Origin: Mimachlamys varia
Lineage: Eukaryota; Mollusca; Bivalvia; Pectinida; Pectinidae
Reading direction: 5' to 3'
NCBI GenBank assembly: GCA_947623455.1
Contig: OX392536.1
Coordinates: 8,613,282 to 8,677,281 of the forward strand
DNA length: 64,000 nucleotides
Both the position numbers and the translations under genes were made by a program. Under the pieces are notes generated by a model, which made no database searches, was not told the DNA's origin, and saw nothing but the letters and a program-made list of their open reading frames with translations. Positions 13,201-22,200 of the stretch are shown in pieces; within the stretch, counting starts at the first letter, position 1, and each line of letters begins with the position of its first letter.

Positions 13201-16200
13201 AACACCCTAGTTTATGTTCAAAACTAGCTGTAACAAAGTCTCTGGTCCCTATGGTTCGTACTGGTTTAATGCGCGTAAATCAAGTGATACTCTAGTATAC
13301 AGTGAGTGCAAAAAGTTTCGATCACTGTTCGTGTGAACATCAAAGATGCATCTTATAATGTTATTGTGAACTCAATGTGGATGGAACGCCGAGCACCCCA
13401 CACAAAAAAGTGTGTTCGGCCAATCATAACATTGCTTGTAATATTCCCGGGGAGAGGTATTTATATAAGCTTTCAGCTTGTTTTCCTATCACATATATAC
13501 AAAAATGTACTTTAGTATTTTGAACAATTGCGTCAAAATTTTGGAATATAAAATACTGTTTATTTCAGAAAAAAATGTACGCCCCCTCTAACCCATAATC
13601 CTGGATCCGCCTATGGTCAATGTCATGCTTGTGAAATGATATTCCGTTCTGCCCCGGTGAATCAAAAATACATGCCGCATCATCTTGCTTTGCTTTCCGT
13701 CTTTTCACAAGCAGGTAAGCGGACATTATATATGTGTACACGTGCATTTGAATAAACTATCTTAGCTCACTCACCTTCAACACAGATATGTCTCGCACCC
13801 CAAATCATCGCACCTGTTTCCTGTAGTTTTGAAACAAACTTTGTTTCATTCACAAAAGAGTTCCATGCGAGGCCGCTTAGATCGCGAGAAATGCGTTCTT
13901 AGCTGAGAACGTTCTCAAATATTTGAAAAAAGTTTCGTGAAAGCGGGGCCAGGTTAGAATCGACGATATTCTCTTTAACAAGGTTTTTCGTATCTGGGTC
14001 AAGTCCCCTAACTATGCCAGTAATAACCATTGACTCGTAGGGAGCCAAAGTAATTGGTTTCCTGCTCAACGTTTTCACAGAGTAGGAACAAGTTATATTG
14101 GACACAGCCATCTCCCACTCCGATGGTAGAGTAACGTCATCCAAGGCTAATGATTTTACAAAACGTATGACATTTGTACCAAGCAGGGCATGGCACTGCT
14201 GGTTGTATTCTGTGTCTGCCACGACAAGTAATAAAATGTAAAAACAAGCATTCAATATAGCCTAAGTAATTCAAGAGTGAGCCATTAGCTACTTTCACCT
14301 CTAAGCCTACGGAATTAAGTTCCTGTACTGGAGATTTGTCTTCAAGACTATTATAAAATGTCTCGGAAATAGTGGAAATCATTGAACCACTGTCGATCAG
14401 ACCTGTGACCTCTTGACCTTGAATTTTAAGAAATGCCTCATTAGAGGGACCCAGAAGCCTATCCATTACTTCAGTATTTTGGCCATTTGTCATATGACCG
14501 GCCTCTGTATGGCCACATTCAGAGACCGCTATTCTTTTGAGTCGGACTTTTGATCTTTTTTTGTGACCTTTGTTGTCGGTGTAACCTTTGTAACCCTTGC
14601 CTCGACCTCGACCCCTATAGCCTGACCTTAATCTCGGTCATTGCCTTTTGATGTTGCTTTACCAAGTTTGTTAAGAATTTAATCGAATTTGGTCTCGATG
14701 TTTGAGGACATTTTTTCCTCCAGGCTTTTCAGCTTTTTATCAAATTCTTTACTCAGGTCCGAAGCGTACTGTTGGTCAACCTCACAGTTGACAGCATGAC
14801 TTTGACCTTTCTTTTTTTGATATTGCTTGTCAGTATTACTCTGCTTGTCCATTGTGCCAGACACAGAAAGGGAAATTTCTTTATCAACAACACGTATCTC
14901 ACGCAACAACTCATCGGAATTTTGCAGTGAGTCGTATTTGTGACGTGTCTGACTCTTTAGCCTTTCAGACCTAAGTGGCGTCCAGAACTTATGCCTAAGC
15001 ATGTCATTTCTGGATGACCGTTGGAGAGACCCATTGTCTATGGCTGTCTGTAACAGGGTTTCTAATCTGCACCCAAAATCAGTGACAGACTCACCTTGTC
15101 TTTGTAACGAGTTAAACAAACTGTTGCATCAACATACCATGAGTGGATATATCTCCGAACAATGTATCCAACTTGCGGAGTATATCTGCTATGGTTGGTC
15201 TCTCTCCCAGGGATATAAGCATCCTTCCGGCTGTACTCCTTAATTAGCGACGTTCTGTCTATACCAAAGTACTCGGGGAAACTTCCTCATCCCCATGCAG
15301 GCAACGGATCTCATAACGCCATTCCTGATAGGTTACCTCCCCTTTTGGAAGGGGGTCACTACCAAAAAATAAGGGGATTTTCGGGAAATTGTGGGAGACT
15401 CGACCAGAAATTGTCTCATTCAGACCAGTGTTATGAGTAAACACTGAACTGGTCCGATCTCTTGGTAAGAGTGGTATGTTACTAGTGTGCTGGGGCTTGG
15501 AGGCAGCAGTAAAGCTGACCTCCTCCTTCACCGGCATTAAACGGTATTTACCAGAGGCAAGAAGACGTTTTAACATGTCCTGATCTGAAATTGAGATTCA
15601 GCAAGCACAGATGCATGCGAGTTGGAATAACCCTTAGCTAAGTTTCGATCTTTAATCGAATATGGAAGAATCTCAAGAAATGCTAGCTTAATCTGGGGAT
15701 AGCTGGAACAAACTTAAACGAATTGGTTCAACTTGGTGTTAACAAAAGCTGAACACTCCTCATCAGAACTATGAGTCAAGTAAATAAACTTGCCCCGCTT
15801 AGTAGTATGGTCACATGTACCAAGCCAAATGTATAATGCAATTAACTAATATTTTCTGATGATCTTATACAAGTTTTTACAAAGGTAATTCAAACCGAAG
15901 TCAAATGTTCCTCCCGCCTTTCAGTCTCTTAACCGGACTGGCGAATCAAATCATGGTGATGTTTTAGTGCAAACCCTTTGCTAGAACTCAACAATACCGG
16001 TTTTCCTGTTCATATATTACTTGGTACTGCTATTGGTCTTTCAACAAACTCTGCTAACTTATTTAAACTCATTCCAAGTATAATCCTAAAAAAAGACATA
16101 TATAACAAATAATCTCAAATTACACCAGGTCAATATCCCTCAATACACAAACCTGCTATACTCTTATGATATACAGGGGAAACATACAACCTTTCACTCA

Positions 16201-19200
16201 ATGAATAGTAAAGCACTTACCTGTTCTTCATGGGTCAGGTGGGTGCTGGGAATACATGATAGTGCTATGGTGGTAGTGCAAATGAATGATACCAATGGCA
16301 ATAAAGGTGAATGATGATTCTAAATGATGACACTGAGATGGTGATGACACTTAGATATTGATGATGTAGCAGACAGGAAATTGGTACCTGGTAAAACACA
16401 TGCCGCCGTAAACAGTTCTCTGCAACAGTCGGAAGCCACAGATTCCTAGGCTCTACATCACCCAAAATGTAACGTGCCCCAACATGTCCGTCGGACTTGT
16501 TCCATCTTCTCTCAATCACCTATATACAGTTGTGGGATCGCACAACGTTACACAATGTGCGGTGTGCGCACGATGGGCGAACGGTGTATGCACGATGTGC
16601 GAACGATGCGATCCTGGGCGATTATTTCTAACGCACATGTGGGCGCACGATAAACTAACATTGTGCGATGACAATCGTGGTTGATGTAAAATGAGAAATG
16701 GCTTAACACTAATATACGGTTTCGCGCTAGTTAAAACGTTTTAAGCATGTCTCTACGTTTAACTACATACATTAGCTGATATTTCTATCTAAATATATTT
16801 TTTTAATTAGGAATAGTGTTTTTGTAGTTTTTGAAACTAACCAAATAGACACATGTAAACTTTTAACACATGTTGACAAGTTCTTATTCAGGTAAATATT
16901 GCCAGTTTTTACCGAGTTATACAATATGTACCTGTACATAGACCATATACGTATATGTCTCTTGCCCGGGGCACTTACAACACTCGCCTTGGTGTGAAAA
17001 CACAAGTACAGTGGTGGGGAGGGGGGGACGGGGTGTTCAAATAACTAATTATAAGAGTCCAGTTTTATAAAGGTCGCTCGGTAATGGCTGTCGTAGCGGA
17101 TCGCCGGACACGGGACAGGGAAAACTCTGACATTTTATTTACCTGTTCTGTTACCTTGGAACTGAACCCGCACTTGACTGTCTCCTAGTCACTGTAATAC
17201 TGTTTAATGTATATTGTAAAATTAGTATTAATACCAATAAATATGATGCGAATTTATAAAGTTTTTCTACAAGAGGGTTCCATATTTTTTTTCATTCCGT
17301 AATATTAATCGACCAATTGTCAAAATCGTGCGTGAGTGTGATGAGAATCACACACATAAACGCACGATCTTTACATCGCCCCGTTGTGCGCAACATGGGC
17401 GAACGATGTGTGCACGATGTATGTACGATACACGAACGCATTTTTTGGCGCGTTGTGCGTTACCACAACTGTAGCTATACAACATACAGAAGTTTCGCTA
17501 ACACCGGATGTGACGTCGGCGTATCCGTATCTGGAGAACACTTCTCACCACTGGCCTCAACCAGTTACACAAAATAGTGTCATCATATGACCTTGGCTTC
17601 ATTCATCGTTGATCAGGTGCCGATCACTACGTGAGCGCCATGTGTAGCCTTCCTAATGAATGCAATCATCACTAGGACGCTAGCGTGTCGTTAATTGTCA
17701 TTTATTAATCATATATATATCTTACAAATGAAGCCTAAAATTACAATTGATAGAATGATTTAGTCCATAGACATATCATTGTAGGATTATATATGTTATT
17801 TACTACTATACGAAATAAGGATAAGATAAATGAATGACTTATAATGATATTAAAATATCACAATACAGTACGTACAGTCTGTCTTACCAGGTCTCAGTTA
17901 GATGTCCGGCTACTATGCTGCCCTAGCTGCAACTGATGGGAATAGAGGTTGTGGTGTGTGAGGAAATGTAACTGCGCATGCACCTAGGAGAATACTTCAA
18001 GAGACATGCACAGACATTCCACTCTCACTCAGGTGTGACATATACATATGTAAACATATACATGTGGACAGACTAGGCCAGGACTATGTATTGAGTAATA
18101 CTGAGTAATACTCAGCATGTACAACTATGAACACACAGTCAACATTTGTATAACATTAGATGTGCATTTGGAAGATGTTGATATGTGTATATTGTGCAGA
18201 AGACAAATATTTTTCAATGTGGTGTATACGTAGTAAGCATTTATTTTTTTGTTCCAGCATTACAACAGACAAGTGGAGGCTATTCGGTCAAGCATTTTGA
18301 AGTTTCCGGAACTTTCTTCCCACGAGTTTGTCAGGTTCTGTACAGTCGATAACAGTAAAGGTAGGAAACCAATCCCCCTGAGACTGCGTCAATTTTTCAG
18401 AAAGAGATTCCAGAATCACCCACCACAGATCCCTCCCTGTAGAGATGACGACAAAGTAACACAATTGCGGGAGTGTATCATGGAATTGGCTGAGCACCAG
18501 GATCAGTGGGGCAGACAACTTCCTACCAGGTGGCTAAAGCTGGAGATGGATTTACTGAAATTAAGGGAAGAGGGAACCACGATACTGAGATTGGAGGAAG
18601 TCATTGAAATGAACCGAAAGTCTAAGGTACCTCTAGACAATGTGGAGGAGATAAAACTAGCTCTGCAGTGAGTATATACACAGTGATGTGTACACTTAAG
18701 GTTCCAACCGGGTGCACTACGCACAGACTTCAATTTATCTGGAGCCTTATATTTCACATAATGTGTATTTGTTTTATAATAAAAAAATAGAGAATACCGA
18801 AGCGTCAAAAAAACAAAATCCTAACTCAAAATCGATTAAACTAGAGGCAAAATAGGAACAATTGAAATATGTACATGGAGACCCTTGTAAAAGTACAAGA
18901 TAATACTACCAGGTGTTTCGGAAGATTAAGGGTATTCTGCTTCATCGACGACACCTGCCATGTAAATCTTAGTCACATTCAAGTAAGCGCCAATGAAAAC
19001 CGAGTCATCATTGTCAGTCACAGCAAGTAAGCACACTAATAGGCAAATTCAAAAACGTCCAAGTTAATATCACACAAAGATACAGAATATTTCTCGATGA
19101 GATCACGATGGCGACCATAAAACGTGCTCGTAATCTTCATCAACCTGCATCCCATGAATCCCTATGTCGTAAGTTTGTTCGTCAGCAGTTGACATCTGAC

Positions 19201-22200
19201 ATTTTAATAATATTGAAATTCGTAAGGTCTATAAGGAATAAATATATTTGATATATGTTTGTTATAGATATATGGTATTTTGAAAACGTGTAACTGAAAA
19301 CCTTCATGTACGTATATAAAGATTGTTCCAAAGTGAGTAGTTCTGCATCCATGTCACATATTGAAGAAATTGATTCTATTAAGTTAAGCGTTCTATGTAA
19401 TGTATGTTCGCTTAACGCTGTATATGGGTGCCACTTAGAAAACAGTGTATATGTGATACCGACTCATAGGAAGTACTACAGTGAGCCGCCTTGCCTGCGG
19501 CACCCGATAGTGTTCTGCCAGTAATATTATATATATCTATAGGCATGAGAAAAGCAACTGATGCTTTCACGTACAATTTCTTTATTTGTTTATGGATAGA
19601 TCTGTGTTGCTAAAACGATTTAATTTAATTTAGCACTCGCACAAAAGTGTACTTACGTACTTTACATGTACCAAAATAAACCGGTCTATCTTGTCTCTTC
19701 TCTGTGAAGTGCCCTACATCCTACTTGGTGGGTGTCGTCGATGAAGCAGAAGACGCTTACTCTTCCGGAACACCTGGTCTTATTCTCTTGTGCATTTACG
19801 AGATTCTCCATGTAAATCTTTCTTTTGTTCCTAGTTTGCCTCTAGTTTAATCGATTTTGAGTTCAGATTTTGGTTTTGTTGACGCTTTGGTATTCCCCGA
19901 TTTATTTTTTGACACATTTAACGTCCGGTTTATCCAATGTTTTAAATTTAAACTATTTTGCGCAGATCATTGCATCAACAGCATTCCCAACAGCATTACG
20001 AGATCTAGAGTTTTTAATCTTGTTCTTTAACCTCGCCCCTCCTCTCCTTCCATTTTGGAATATTCCCTCCTCTCCAACAATAATACTGCACACGTTTCAA
20101 TAGCATTTGATAATTGCAAACACCTCAAAGTTGTATGTCGAAACAAACGGAATTTGATCGTATGTTTTGTTTGTTTTGTTTGTTTTTGTTTTTTAGGTTT
20201 TTTGTTTTGTTTTGTTTTGATAAACATGTGGAGGCCCTTTATCAAACGAAAGTTATAAATCCAGGTCGTTTTGGTTTCTCCACATTTTGAAACAATAACA
20301 GTTTTATTGATCTTTTGTCTGAGTAGGTATCTTCACTGCACGAGGTCTGTGATCTATTTCCCGGAATTCGACTACGTCATCAACGACCCCCAGTGGCTTG
20401 CGGACTGTTTTGGCCTCCTTATAACCGATGACCAGTTTCTCCCACAAAACGATCTCGTGCTTGCCCGGGACTTAGAGAATTACAAGACCAAGGGCGAATT
20501 GACTCAGAAGTTGATAGACGGCCTTCTAAGCCTAAAACAAAATCAGGATTTCTTGCCCCATAAGTCAATACTCATGGCTTTGATGGAGAAATTTGGACTT
20601 GTCGTACGGATAATGATTTCAGAATCCACAGCAAGTGAACGCTTCAGTGAGACGTACACCATTCCAAGCAAACTTATGGAGCTAGGAAACATCGATGGCG
20701 TCACCAATGAAGTCAATGGCCTTAAGCGGAGGAATCTTGATGTCTCAAAAACATTGTGCTTCATATTCCATGATGTCTTTGTACCAGAGGAGCTCTTCCA
20801 CAGAGTCTTTGCCACGATTCTGAGGACTTACAGAACAGCACCACTATCAGCAAGACACGTAGAAGACGCACACAGAAGAAACCGCCCGACGACAAACGAC
20901 ACGACTTGCCTTTACAGAGGGTTTGGCTGCTTCGAAGTCAACGATCTGTGCAGGATGATCGTGTCGATGCACTGGGAGCGGTCTACGATTGCTGTGACAT
21001 TGTTCAGTCCTTCAGAATCCAAACTTCCTTCAAATTCTGGAACGCTGGTTAGAAAATCTCTGGAGCAGATTCTACAGGAGACTCTACAGATGAGTAACCA
21101 GCAACACTTTCAGTACACTCACAAACTGCACTGTAACTTCCATCTGAGCCCGTACGACACTCCAGTAGAGCTGTACAGCGTCATCCACGCAAAGGGAGGC
21201 ATGTCCTGTAAAGGGGATGAATGTCGAGGACAGCATCGACTGACACAATCGGACATGTCGTTTTGGGACATAACAAAGGTAAAGATATTTTTCATGGTGT
21301 TAATAAGCTATTCGATGTTAATTAAGGATTGACCACATTTTTTAGGGTTATACAGTAAATACCAAAACAAAATTTGTGCACTTTGCATAAATCCGCAAAA
21401 ACGGTTTTTGCGAAAAAGTGCACATGTTTTTTTTCGGTATACACGGTATAACCCTCATCAAAATTTGGACATTCCCAATAATTTCATTTCTAATGATAAA
21501 TATATAAGACATAGAGGATAACTGTAATGGGTCACTTTTTCACGGGACGAATTACAGAAATATCGAGTGGGGTCATTTTTCTACAGATGGCCATGTAAGA
21601 TTTCTACTGAGAAATAACGGCCCCGGGTAACTTTTACCACGTAGAATAATGACCCTGGGTAGTTTTTTGATTCCGGGTCACTTTTTCACGTTACACTGAA
21701 AAAACCTTATACTTTCACTGCAAAATCTTATATTTTCACGGCAAAATCTTATATTTTCACGGCAAAATCTTATATTTTCACTGCTCATCACTGATGATTT
21801 GGTATTAATTATGACAAAAATTTATGATGGTTTTGCGAAACACACGAATGTGCATAAAGGTCACCTCTTAACAACTTCAACCAATCGGAAGTTTAATTAC
21901 AAAATACCACGCCAAACATGGCGGTATATGACGTCATCTCTTTTTGCGTTATCTGGTTTTTGAGGTTATGCAATGTACCCTGAAAAAGTTTAAAATTTGG
22001 GAAATAGGCAAAATTAAGCTATTTTAATTTAATCCCCAATATTACATCAGTATCCCCGCAAAACTGAACCATGGGTTTTTCCTTGTTTCTAAATAGATGG
22101 AACAAATCTGATATGAGATATTTGTTATGTAAAAGAAAAAGATTTATATTAAGAACTTTATGTAATATTCTTAGGGCATGATAAGAGTAAAAGCTTATTC

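Larger units (their letters stand above)
11228..13615. mobile_element. 2.4-kb terminal-inverted-repeat element
   Basis: Perfect 15-bp inverted ends cataggcggatccag at 11228-11242 and 13601-13615, followed on both sides by a G-rich block (gagggggcg), with a 13-nt offset on the right. It encloses a mariner relic and a smaller foldback MITE. The flanks are not a clean duplication. The ends resemble hAT-type termini but the class is not certain. Confidence 0.6.
7960..13925. mobile_element. about 6-kb DNA-transposon stack inserted in the Gypsy element
   Basis: It interrupts the Gypsy between protease and RT. Near its two ends lies an inverted 14-bp match (cgttctcaaatatt at 13910-13923 and its complement at 8084-8097). 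The left end also has four tandem copies of a 20-bp unit (atgcttaactttaagtat type, about 7970-8030). Exon-like starts lie near both ends and point inward. The interior contains an element at 11228-13615. Much of 8.2-11.2 kb shows nothing recognisable. Class uncertain; a two-gene cut-and-paste element is one possibility. Confidence 0.5.
2162..17843 (-). mobile_element. Ty3/Gypsy LTR retroelement, heavily interrupted
   Basis: Minus-strand Gag, protease, reverse transcriptase, RNase H, integrase and C-terminal tail follow in the canonical order from 15.58 down to 2.72 kb. They are bracketed by a 203/220-bp direct repeat that I read as remnants of the LTRs. Removing the SINE (about 0.5 kb), one copy of the 1366-bp duplication, the about 6-kb insertion at 7.96-13.92 kb and the hAT-like element (955 bp with its duplication) leaves about 6.9 kb, the normal size for such an element. 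Several stops and frameshifts make it dead. It sits in an intron of the ROCO gene, opposite in sense. Confidence 0.75.

Noticed and set aside
20543..20815. 90-codon minus-strand frame
   Set aside because: Antisense shadow of the large COR exon.
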